NCBI GenBank assembly: GCA_937139335.1
Contig: CAKZPN010000076.1
Span: 62,001 to 126,000, forward strand
Reading direction: 5' to 3'
From: an uncultured Roseicyclus sp.
GTDB taxonomy: Bacteria; Pseudomonadota; Alphaproteobacteria; Rhodobacterales; Rhodobacteraceae
DNA: 64,000 nt
Part shown: piece after piece, positions 38,055 through 46,785 of the stretch
Layout: each line of letters opens with the position of its first letter
Position numbering within the stretch: the stretch's first letter is position 1
Notes under the pieces: model-generated
What the model saw: only the letters and a program-made list of their open reading frames with translations
The model's database searches: none
What the model was told of the DNA's origin: nothing
Made by a program: the position numbers and the translations under genes

Positions 38055-39065
38055 ATGGCTCAATCGGCAGAGCGTCTGGTCGAGGTCTGGCGCGGTGATT
38101 TCTGCGAAAGCGTGCACCACGGGCACGTCGCCGTGTGGCACGCCGACAGCGACCTGATCTGGGGCTTGGGCGATGTCGACGGCGTGATCCTGCCGCGCTC
38201 CTCCTCCAAGATGATCCAGGCCCTGCCGCTGATCGAAAGCGGCGCGGCCGACGCGCATGGCCTGACCCAGGAACAGCTGGCGATCTCCTGCGCCTCGCAC
38301 CAGGGCGCGGCGGTGCACACCGATCTGGTGACGCGCTGGCTGGCCGATCTGGACCTGTCCGAATCCGACCTGCGCTGCGGCGTGCAATGGCCCAGCGACG
38401 AGCCCGCGCGCAACGAGTTGATCTGTTCGCAGTGCGGCCCCGACCAGCGGCACAACAACTGCTCGGGCAAGCACTCGGGGTTCCTGACGCTGACCAAGCA
38501 CCTCAGGGCCGGGCCGGAATACGTCGACCCCGACCACCCGGTGCAGCGTGCGGTGCGCGCCGCGTGGGAGGATGTGACCGACGAGACCTCGCCCGGCTAC
38601 GGCATCGACGGCTGCTCCGCCCCGAATTTTGCGTCATCTCTCAAGGGCTTCGCGCGCGCCATGGCGATGTTCGCCGCCGCCGAGGAGGGCGCGGATGCCC
38701 GGCAGACCGCCATGGTGCGCCTGCGCAACGCGATGATGGCGCATCCGCATCTGGTCGCCGGCGAAGGACGGTCCTGCACCCGGTTGATGCGCGTGATGGG
38801 CAGCCGTGCCGCGATCAAGACCGGGGCCGAGGCGGTCTTCGCCGCGATCATCCCCGAACGCCGAATCGGTGTGGCGCTGAAGATTGCCGATGGCGCGACG
38901 CGCGCGTCCGAGGCGACGATCGTGCAGATCCTCTGCGCGCTCGGCGTGCTCGACCCTGGTGATCCGGTGGCGAAGGCCTACACGACGGGCCCAATCCGCA
39001 ACTGGCGCGGGATCGAGACCGGGCGCTACCGTCTCACCCGGGCGCTGGAGGAGTGGCGGCCATAA
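38055..39065 (+). CDS. L-asparaginase II family protein
   Basis: The 336-residue protein belongs to the Rhizobium-type asparaginase II family, structurally unlike E. coli AnsB. The family's Ser-Lys catalytic region is VILPRSSSKMIQALP. The zinc or activity-linked cysteines are in RHNNCSGKHSGFL and DGCSAPNF. The likely reaction is hydrolysis of asparagine to aspartate and ammonia in the cytoplasm. The 3' end overlaps the convergent histidine kinase gene by 32 bases. Confidence 0.9.
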   Translation: MAQSAERLVEVWRGDFCESVHHGHVAVWHADSDLIWGLGDVDGVILPRSSSKMIQALPLIESGAADAHGLTQEQLAISCASHQGAAVHTDLVTRWLADLDLSESDLRCGVQWPSDEPARNELICSQCGPDQRHNNCSGKHSGFLTLTKHLRAGPEYVDPDHPVQRAVRAAWEDVTDETSPGYGIDGCSAPNFASSLKGFARAMAMFAAAEEGADARQTAMVRLRNAMMAHPHLVAGEGRSCTRLMRVMGSRAAIKTGAEAVFAAIIPERRIGVALKIADGATRASEATIVQILCALGVLDPGDPVAKAYTTGPIRNWRGIETGRYRLTRALEEWRP

Positions 39066-41205
39066 GCCCCGCCACCCTGCCCATCGCCGCGGGCGCATGG
39101 GTGCGGATCATCCCGTGCAGCTCCGCCTTCTTCAGCGGCTTGGTCATGTAGCCGTCAAGCCCGGCGGCAAGGATACGGTCGCGATCGCCCTCCATCGCGT
39201 GGGCGGTCATGGCGACGATCGGCACGCGCGGCAGGCCGTTCGCCGCCTCCAGCGCGCGAATCGCCTGCGCCGCCGCAATCCCGTCCATCTCGGGCATGGA
39301 GATGTCGGTGAAGATCAGGTCAGGCGGCGCCCGGCGAAAGGCATCGACGCAAAGCCTGCCGTTCTCGACCAGTTCCAGCTCCAGATCGACGCCCTTGAGC
39401 ATGGTGCGGAACACCAGCTGGTTGGTCTTGTTGTCCTCGGCGGCCAGTACACGCAGCCGCGGCGCCGGCAGCGGCGGAGGGTCCGGTTCGGCGGCCGGTT
39501 CAGCGTGTGCGGACAACAGCGCCGCGCGAAAGGCGGGCAACGGCAGGGCCGGCACGATGGGCAGCACGCCCGGCGGCAGGTCCACCTCACGCTCCGACGG
39601 GCAGAGGTACAGGATCGGCCCGCCGTAGCCCTTGGCCCGCAGGTCGGCGGTGGGGTCACTACCCTCGCCCCGATCTACCAGCAGGACGGCAGTGGGCGCG
39701 GCAGGTCCGCCCTCGACCCCCGGCGTCTCGGTCAGCCGTGCGCGCAGCCGCATCAGATGCGCAAGGAACATGTCGGGCAGCGGCCTGCCCCCGGTGATCG
39801 CCCAGACCTCGGCGCGCCCGGTCGGCAGCGGCTCCACCGGTTGCGCCTGCGCCGCCGGATCGGCCGCGAGCCTGAGCGCGAAGCCAAATGACGACCCCAC
39901 CCCCGGCTCGGAGGAAAGCCACATTTCGCCTTCCATCAGCTCGACCAGCTTGCGCGTGATGGCGAGGCCAAGGCCGGTGCCGTCGAACCGCCGGTTTGCT
40001 TCCGATTCGACCTGGTTGAACTCGCCGAACACATGCGCCTGCATCTCTGGCGCGATGCCGATGCCGGTATCCTCGACCACGACGCGGATCGGCACGGTTC
40101 CCGGCGGATGGTCGCGGGGCGCGCCCACCACGCGCACCGTCACATGCCCGGCTTCGGTGAATTTCACCGCGTTGCCGATCAGGTTGGTGAGGATCTGCCG
40201 GATGCGCCCCCGGTCGCCGATCATTCGGTCGGGCAGGAAGATGTCGTAATCCAGCCGCAGCTCCAGCGCCTTGCCCTCCAGCGCCTGGCGCATCAGCTGG
40301 AAGATCTCCTGGATCAGCTGTTGCAGGTCGAAGCTTTCGGGGTGCAGCGCCAGCTTGCCGGCGTCGATCTTGGAGTAGTCGAGGATGTCGTTGATGATCA
40401 CCAGCAGCGCCTCGCCCGAGCTGCGGATCGTGTCGGCATAAAGCCTCTGGTCCTCGGTCAGCACGGTGTCGCGCAAAAGCTCGGCCATCGCCACGACGCC
40501 GTTCATCGGCGTCCGGATCTCGTGGGACATGTTGGCGAGGAAGGCAGACTTGGCGCGCGCCGCCGCCTCCGCCTCGTCGCGGGCCTGTTCCAGCTCGCGC
40601 TCGCGGCGGATCGTGTCGGTGATGTTCAAGGCAAGCGTCACCATGTCGCCCTCGGGCGTGCGCTTGTCGATCAGGCGGATGTAGACGCCGTTGAAGAGGC
40701 GGATGTCGATCTGCGGGATCGTCTGCCCGCCCCAGCGCGCCAGCATCCTCTCGACCCAGGCATGCGGCGCGGCGCCCTCGAGGTCGATCAGCCCCTCGTC
40801 CACCGCGATGCGCAGGATCGCCTCGTAGCTAGCGCCGGGCGCCACGTCGGCGACACCGTCGAAAGCCCCCATCCAGGCCGGGTTCGCGACGACCAGCCGC
40901 CAGTCACGGTCGAAGATGGCAAACCCGTCCTCCACCGCGGTCAATGCGTCCCAGAGCCGCCGTTCTGCCACGACGGCCTTTTCGGTAGCGACCTCCAGTG
41001 CCGCCTCCGTCCGGGTCGAACGGCCGATCAGCGCGGCATTCACCTCGCGCTGCTCGATCACCTCGTGCGACAGGGCCTTGGCGTGGTCGGCAAGCTTGCG
41101 GTGGGCGGAATAAAGCTCCTCCGAGCGCTGGGCGAGAAGGCGTTCGGCCTGCAACCGACCGCGACGTTCCCGCGCCAGACGCTCGTCGATGCCCTGAAAA
41201 CTCAT
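39034..41205 (-). CDS. Soluble PAS hybrid sensor histidine kinase
   Basis: The 723-residue protein has an N-terminal coiled coil (about 6-85), a PAS domain (VEDGFAIFDRDWRLVVANPA at about 91-110), a HisKA domain with the phospho-accepting His228 in SAFLANMSHEIRTPMNG, a HATPase_c domain (GNAVKFTEAGHVTV and FDGTGLGLAITRKLVE) and a C-terminal receiver domain with Asp634 in DLIFTDISMPEMDG. No membrane segment is seen, so it should sense a cytoplasmic signal. No partner regulator or phosphotransfer protein lies beside it. ATG 41205 is chosen because the frame upstream has no family-like sequence. Confidence 0.93.
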   Translation of the reverse strand: MSFQGIDERLARERRGRLQAERLLAQRSEELYSAHRKLADHAKALSHEVIEQREVNAALIGRSTRTEAALEVATEKAVVAERRLWDALTAVEDGFAIFDRDWRLVVANPAWMGAFDGVADVAPGASYEAILRIAVDEGLIDLEGAAPHAWVERMLARWGGQTIPQIDIRLFNGVYIRLIDKRTPEGDMVTLALNITDTIRRERELEQARDEAEAAARAKSAFLANMSHEIRTPMNGVVAMAELLRDTVLTEDQRLYADTIRSSGEALLVIINDILDYSKIDAGKLALHPESFDLQQLIQEIFQLMRQALEGKALELRLDYDIFLPDRMIGDRGRIRQILTNLIGNAVKFTEAGHVTVRVVGAPRDHPPGTVPIRVVVEDTGIGIAPEMQAHVFGEFNQVESEANRRFDGTGLGLAITRKLVELMEGEMWLSSEPGVGSSFGFALRLAADPAAQAQPVEPLPTGRAEVWAITGGRPLPDMFLAHLMRLRARLTETPGVEGGPAAPTAVLLVDRGEGSDPTADLRAKGYGGPILYLCPSEREVDLPPGVLPIVPALPLPAFRAALLSAHAEPAAEPDPPPLPAPRLRVLAAEDNKTNQLVFRTMLKGVDLELELVENGRLCVDAFRRAPPDLIFTDISMPEMDGIAAAQAIRALEAANGLPRVPIVAMTAHAMEGDRDRILAAGLDGYMTKPLKKAELHGMIRTHAPAAMGRVAGLMAATPPAPG

Positions 41206-41303
41206 GCCTGTCCCTGCGCCCGGCCACCCGTTGCGGGCAAGCGTGTCAGGACAGGCTGAACATGCGGTTAACCCCACTTGCGCAGCCCCCCGCGGGAGGA
41301 ATC

Positions 41304-41363
41304 ATGGACAGGTCACAAGGGCGCTGCCACACTCCGCGCGCTGGCTTTTTCCTGATCCTGTGA
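41304..41363 (+). CDS. Possible 19-residue leader ORF upstream of the A2M gene
   Basis: An ATG at 41304 is preceded by a near-perfect Shine-Dalgarno (GGGAGGA, four bases upstream). It encodes MDRSQGRCHTPRAGFFLIL and stops at 41363, eight bases before the alpha-2-macroglobulin start. The ribosome-binding site is better than that of the downstream gene (GTGAGG), so ribosomes would load here first. It may be a leader peptide that couples or tunes translation. It could also be chance. Confidence 0.3.
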   Translation: MDRSQGRCHTPRAGFFLIL

Positions 41364-41370
41364 GGCTTCT

Positions 41371-44300
41371 ATGCGCCTGTCTGCCGCGTTGCTCGCCGCC
41401 GTTCTGCTCGCCCCGCTGCCGAGCGCGGCACAGGATATCATCCCCGATCGCTTCGCCACGATCACGCAAGACGCAGATTTCCCCGGCAACGACCTGCGCC
41501 CGGTGTTCGACACCACGCTGTCGGCTTGCGAGGCGACATGCCGCGCCGATCCCGAGTGCGTCGGCTTCACCTACAATGGCCGCAACGGGTCGTGTTTCCC
41601 GAAGTCCGAAGTGACCGAGCCTGTCGCCTATGCCAACGCCCTCTCGGGCGAGCTGCTGCGTACCAGCCCGGCGGTCCTGGCGCGGCTCGACGACCGGCTC
41701 GCGGCGCTGTCGTTCCTGCGGGAGGGCGACCTGACCGAAGCGCGCGACCAGGCGCTCGGAATGGGCCGGGCACATTACGCGGGGCAGTTCACGCCCGAGG
41801 CCTGGCGCGAGGCCGCCTTGCGCGAGATCGCGAACGGCAACCGGGTCAGCGCGATGCGGATGTTCGGCGCAGCGGTCGCGCGCGGTGACCAGGCCCGCGA
41901 CTGGTCCAGCTATGCGAACGCGCTGCTGGCCATCGAGACGACGAATTTCTCGGAGCGCCGCCAGCGCGAGACCGCAGCGCTGTCGGCCGCCGTCAACGCC
42001 AGCCTGCGCGCGGCACCGGGGCTGGATCTCGCCAATGCGCTCGAAACGCTTGCCATAGCGCTGGAGCGCAACGATCGCGGCCGCGACACGATCCCCGCTC
42101 TGCGGCTTGCCGTGGCCGAGGCGCCCGGGGCCGAGCGTTCGGCGTCGCTTGACCGCGTGGTGGGCCTCTACGGGTTCCGCATGATCGAGACGCAGGTCGA
42201 CCTGGAGACCGATTTCCCCCGCATCTGCGCCGTCTTCTCCGAGCCGCTCGCGGCCGGTGGCGTGATCTGGGACGACTACATTCAAACCACAACGCAAGGC
42301 CTAGGCGTCGAGGCCGAGGATCGCCAGCTCTGCGTTTCGGGCGTCGAACATGGCGCGCGCTACGAGTTCACCCTGCGCCCGGGCCTGCCCGCCGCCTCGG
42401 GCGAGGTGCTGCGCGCGCCGGTTCCGGTGCGGCAATATGTGCGCGACCGCGCGCCCTCCGTCCGCTTCGCCGGCCGCGCCTATATCCTGCCGGCAAGCGA
42501 AGGCGCCGCCTTGCCGCTCGTGGGGGTGAACACCGAGGCCGTCGATTTGCGGCTTTACGCAGTCTCCGACCGCAACATCCTGCGCACCCTGCAGGACGAG
42601 TATTTCGGCCAGCCGCTGAGCGAGTGGCAGTTCGACTATTTCTCCAGCGAGCTGGCGGAATTGGTGTGGGAAGGCGCGGCCGATGTCGCGCGGGAGCAGA
42701 ACCGCGCCGTCACCACCCGCCTGCCGATGGGCGACGTGCTGGAAGGTTTGCCGCCCGGCCTCTACGCGCTCGAGGCGCGGGTGGGCGGCGCGGGCGATGC
42801 CGGTGCGCCGGCAACGCAATGGTTCCTGGTCAGCGACCTCGGCCTCTCGGCCATGACCGGCGAGGATGGCGTCCATGTGGTCGTTCGCTCGCTGGCCGAT
42901 GCCTCGCCGCGCGCGGGCGTGACGGTGGCGCTGGTCTCCGAATCGAACCGCGTGCTGGGCGAGGTGGAAACCGACGACAGGGGCTACGCGCGCTTTGACG
43001 CCGGCCTAGCCCGTGGCGACGGCAGCACTGCGCCCGCCGTCATCTCCGTCCGCGACGGCGAGACGGATTTCGCCTTCCTGTCGCTCCGTGACGCGGAATT
43101 CGACCTCAGCGACCGCGGTGTCGAAGGCCGTGCGCCTGCCGGGGCCATCGACATGTTCCTCACCACGGACCGCGGCGCCTATCGCGCGGGTGAGGTGATC
43201 CATGCCACGGCGCTGGCGCGCGACCCGCAGGCCGAGGCTATCACCGGCCTGCCGCTGACCGCGATTCTGACCCGTGCCGACGGTGTGGAATACAGCCGTC
43301 ACGTGCTGGAGGATGTCGGCGCTGGCGGCTACGTGATGTCGCTGCCCATCGGCGCCGAGGTGCCGCGGGGCACCTGGCGGCTGGCGCTGCATGCCGACCC
43401 CGACGCCCCGGCGCTCGCCAGCACCACCGTGCTGGTGGAAGATTTCCTGCCCGAACGCCTCGACCTCGTGTTGAGCATGGAGGATGGCCCCTTCGCACCC
43501 GGCGACCGGCCGACGCTGTCGGTGCAGGCCGACTACCTCTTCGGCGCACCCGCCGCCGATCTTCAGGTCGAAGGCCAGGTCGCGCTGCGCCCGACCTCCA
43601 CGCTCGAGGCCTATCCTGGTTTCCGCTTCGGCCGGCATGACCAGCCTGCACAGCCCGGCTTCGCCGGCATTCCCGCGCTGACCACCGACGCCTCGGGCGC
43701 CGGCATGACGCGGGTCGAGACGCCGACGCTGGCCGCCGCACCGCAGCCCGCGACCCTCACCGTGACCGCCACCATCACCGAGGGGTCCGGCCGCCCGGTC
43801 GAGCGTCAGATCACGCGCACCGTCCTGCCGGACGGACCGATGATCGGCATCCGCCCGCTCTTCGATGGCGCTCTTCCCGAAGGGGCCGAGGCCGGTTTCC
43901 AGATGATCGCCGTTGGCGCCGAGAGCCTGCCGGTGCGCTGGACGCTGAACCGCATCGACCGCCGCTACCAATGGTACCAACAGGACGGCAACTGGTCGTG
44001 GGAGCCTGTCACCACCCGCAGCCGCGTCGCCACCGGCGAGGCCACTCTGGGCACCACGCCGGTCGCTCTCGACGTGCCCGTCGACTGGGGCAGCTACGAG
44101 CTGCGCGTCGAGACGCTGGGAGACGGCTTCGCCATCTCCTCTGTCGGCTTCAACGCGGGCTGGTATGGCGCGACCAGCGGCACCGACACACCCGACGTGC
44201 TCGAAGTTGCGCTCGACGCCGCTTCCTATGCGCCGGGCGACACCGCCAACCTGCGCATCGTCCCGCGGCAGGGCGGCACTGCGCTGGTGCAGGTCGTGTC

Positions 44301-46785
44301 GAACCGGCTGATCGAGTTGCAGATCGTCGAATTGGGCGATGAGCCTGTGACCGTGCCCCTGACCGTAACGGATGAATGGGGCAGCGGCGCCTATGTCACC
44401 GCGACGCTGATCCGTCCGCTCTCCTCCGTCTCCGGTCCCGTTCCCGCCCGTTCGCTGGGCCTCGCTCATGCCAGCGTCGCACCGGGCGAACACGCGCTGA
44501 CCGCCACGCTCGAGTTGCCCGACACGGCCGAGCCGCGGGGGCCGCTCGAGGTCGCGCTCAGGGTCGAAGGGGCGCAGCCGGGCGAGACCGTTCATGCCAC
44601 CATCGCCGCCATCGACCTCGGCATCCTCAACCTCACCGGTTTCGATGCGCCGGACCCTCAGGCGTATTATTTCGGCCAGCGTCGGCTCGGCGTCGCCTTC
44701 CGCGATGTCTACGGCCGGCTGATCGACGCCCGCGATGGCGCCGAGGGCCGCATCCGTCAGGGTGGCGACGCCGGTGCCGGGTTGCGTATGCAGGCGCCGC
44801 CCCCGACCGAGGAGCTGCTGGCCGAGTTCTCCGGCCCGCTGACCGTTGGCGAGGATGGCATCGCCCGCGCCACGTTCAATATGCCCGCCTTCAACGGCAC
44901 CGTCCGCGTGATGGCCGTGGCCTGGTCCGAGACCGGCGTGGGGCAGGCACAGGGCGATGTGCTGGTGCGCGACCCCGTGGTGGTCACGGCGAGCCTGCCG
45001 CGCTTCCTGTCACCCGGCGACACCGGCCGGATGCTGCTGGAACTGACACATGCCGAAGGGCCGACCGGCGAGGTCACGCTGAACATCTCGACAACCGCGA
45101 GCCTGTCGCTGGCAGGCGCTGCCGCCCCAGTCACGCTCGGCCCGCAGGAAACCGCGCGCCTGTCGCTGCCGGTGACGGCGGGCACGGCGACGGGCCTGCA
45201 GCAAGTCACCGTCGCCGCTACGCTGCCCGACGGCCGGACGCTCACCCGGACCCTGTCGCTACCGGTGCAGGTGAACGACCCCGAGGTTGCGGAAAGCTCC
45301 CGCCTGACGCTGGCGCCGGGGCAGAGCTTCACGCTCGACGCCTCGGTCTTCGCGGGCTTCCGTCCCGGCACCGGGCGCGCGACACTGGCCGCCGGCCCCT
45401 TGGCCCGCTTCGACGCGGCGGGGATGCTGGCGCGCCTCGACGCCTACCCCTGGGGCTGCACCGAGCAGGTCACAAGCCAGGCGATGCCGCTTTTGTACCT
45501 GTCGTCGGTGGCCGAGGCGCTGGACCTTGGCACCGCCGCCGATCTCGACGCACGCATCGCCGACGCGATCGCGCGGGTCCTGGTGAACCAGTCCGGCAAC
45601 GGCGGCTTCGGTCTCTGGCGCGCGGACTACGGCGACCTGTGGCTCGACGCCTATGTTACCGATTTCCTCAGCCGCGCGCGCGCCGAAGGGCATGACGTGC
45701 CCGCCATCCCGTTCCGCTCCGCGCTCGACAACCTCGCCAACCAGGTCGCCGGCTACTTCGACTTCGAGGAGGGCGGCGAAGGCCTGGCCTATGCGCTGAT
45801 GGTGCTCGCCCGCGAGGGTCAGGCCAGCATGGGCGACCTGCGCTACTACGCCGACGTGAAGGCCGATGCCTTCGCCACGCCGCTGGCGCTGGGTCAACTG
45901 GGCGCGGCGCTGGCGATGTATGGCGACCAGACCCGTGCCGACGCGATGTTCCGCGCCGGATATGAGCGACTTCAGGGCCAGCAGACCAGCGCCGAGGCGC
46001 AGACCTGGCGCAGCGACTACGGCACACGCGCTCGCGACGCGGCAGGATTGATCGCGCTGGCCGCCGCCTCCGGCTCCGACGCGGTGCCGCAATCGGCCGC
46101 CGCGCTGGCGATCCCCAGCGACGATGTCTCGACGCAAGAGGCCGTCTGGACACTGCTGGCCGCGCATGCACTGATCGACAACCCCAACGCCGATGGCCTG
46201 ACGCTGGACGGCGCGCCGGTGAACGGCCCGCTGGTCGAGGCGATCACTGCCGGCGATGCGACCACCCACACCATCACCAACACCGGCACGCGGGACGAGG
46301 TGGTGACGCTGACCCGCTTCGGCATCCCCGAGGGCGCGACCGAGGCCTTCGGCAACCGCTACCGCATCGACCGCGCCTATCTCACGCTCGACGGGCAGGC
46401 GGTCGACCCCGCGACGGTAACGCAAGGCACACGGCTGGTGACGCTTCTGACGGTGACGCCTCTGGGCGCGCCGGAAGGACGGCTGATCATCACCGACCCG
46501 CTGCCCGCCGGCTTCGAGATCGACAACCCCAACCTCCTCACCTCGGGCGACATCCGGGCGGTGCAGGGCCTCGACCTGAATGGCTGGACCGAACACGTCG
46601 AATTCCGTCAGGACCGGTTCCTTGCCGCCATCGACAACCGCGGCGACGACCCGATCCGGCTGGCCTATATCGTGCGCGCCGTGACTCCGGGTGGCTACCA
46701 CCACCCCGCCGCCAGCGTCGAGGACATGTACCGCCCGACTTACCGCGCGCAGACCGCGTCCAGCCGGGTTTCGGTGGTGGAATGA
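41371..46785 (+). CDS. Bacterial alpha-2-macroglobulin (YfhM type)
   Basis: A giant periplasmic protease trap of 1,804 residues. It has a signal peptide (LSAALLAAVLLAPLPSAA), an N-terminal PAN/apple-like domain with paired cysteines (LSACEATCRADPECVGFTYN then GSCFPKS), many macroglobulin beta domains, and the thioester motif WGCTEQ with Cys1363 and Gln1366. The thioester is thought to attach covalently to attacking proteases. Unlike E. coli YfhM, no lipobox is seen, so it may be soluble or held by the PAN domain. Its stop overlaps the pbpC start (ATGA). Pairing with PBP1C is conserved and suggests defence of damaged cell envelope together with repair. Confidence 0.95.
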   Translation: MRLSAALLAAVLLAPLPSAAQDIIPDRFATITQDADFPGNDLRPVFDTTLSACEATCRADPECVGFTYNGRNGSCFPKSEVTEPVAYANALSGELLRTSPAVLARLDDRLAALSFLREGDLTEARDQALGMGRAHYAGQFTPEAWREAALREIANGNRVSAMRMFGAAVARGDQARDWSSYANALLAIETTNFSERRQRETAALSAAVNASLRAAPGLDLANALETLAIALERNDRGRDTIPALRLAVAEAPGAERSASLDRVVGLYGFRMIETQVDLETDFPRICAVFSEPLAAGGVIWDDYIQTTTQGLGVEAEDRQLCVSGVEHGARYEFTLRPGLPAASGEVLRAPVPVRQYVRDRAPSVRFAGRAYILPASEGAALPLVGVNTEAVDLRLYAVSDRNILRTLQDEYFGQPLSEWQFDYFSSELAELVWEGAADVAREQNRAVTTRLPMGDVLEGLPPGLYALEARVGGAGDAGAPATQWFLVSDLGLSAMTGEDGVHVVVRSLADASPRAGVTVALVSESNRVLGEVETDDRGYARFDAGLARGDGSTAPAVISVRDGETDFAFLSLRDAEFDLSDRGVEGRAPAGAIDMFLTTDRGAYRAGEVIHATALARDPQAEAITGLPLTAILTRADGVEYSRHVLEDVGAGGYVMSLPIGAEVPRGTWRLALHADPDAPALASTTVLVEDFLPERLDLVLSMEDGPFAPGDRPTLSVQADYLFGAPAADLQVEGQVALRPTSTLEAYPGFRFGRHDQPAQPGFAGIPALTTDASGAGMTRVETPTLAAAPQPATLTVTATITEGSGRPVERQITRTVLPDGPMIGIRPLFDGALPEGAEAGFQMIAVGAESLPVRWTLNRIDRRYQWYQQDGNWSWEPVTTRSRVATGEATLGTTPVALDVPVDWGSYELRVETLGDGFAISSVGFNAGWYGATSGTDTPDVLEVALDAASYAPGDTANLRIVPRQGGTALVQVVSNRLIELQIVELGDEPVTVPLTVTDEWGSGAYVTATLIRPLSSVSGPVPARSLGLAHASVAPGEHALTATLELPDTAEPRGPLEVALRVEGAQPGETVHATIAAIDLGILNLTGFDAPDPQAYYFGQRRLGVAFRDVYGRLIDARDGAEGRIRQGGDAGAGLRMQAPPPTEELLAEFSGPLTVGEDGIARATFNMPAFNGTVRVMAVAWSETGVGQAQGDVLVRDPVVVTASLPRFLSPGDTGRMLLELTHAEGPTGEVTLNISTTASLSLAGAAAPVTLGPQETARLSLPVTAGTATGLQQVTVAATLPDGRTLTRTLSLPVQVNDPEVAESSRLTLAPGQSFTLDASVFAGFRPGTGRATLAAGPLARFDAAGMLARLDAYPWGCTEQVTSQAMPLLYLSSVAEALDLGTAADLDARIADAIARVLVNQSGNGGFGLWRADYGDLWLDAYVTDFLSRARAEGHDVPAIPFRSALDNLANQVAGYFDFEEGGEGLAYALMVLAREGQASMGDLRYYADVKADAFATPLALGQLGAALAMYGDQTRADAMFRAGYERLQGQQTSAEAQTWRSDYGTRARDAAGLIALAAASGSDAVPQSAAALAIPSDDVSTQEAVWTLLAAHALIDNPNADGLTLDGAPVNGPLVEAITAGDATTHTITNTGTRDEVVTLTRFGIPEGATEAFGNRYRIDRAYLTLDGQAVDPATVTQGTRLVTLLTVTPLGAPEGRLIITDPLPAGFEIDNPNLLTSGDIRAVQGLDLNGWTEHVEFRQDRFLAAIDNRGDDPIRLAYIVRAVTPGGYHHPAASVEDMYRPTYRAQTASSRVSVVE

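Noticed and set aside
41268..41278. GGTTAACC as a CtrA half-site upstream of the A2M gene
   Set aside because: Only a half-site with no second element at the right spacing.
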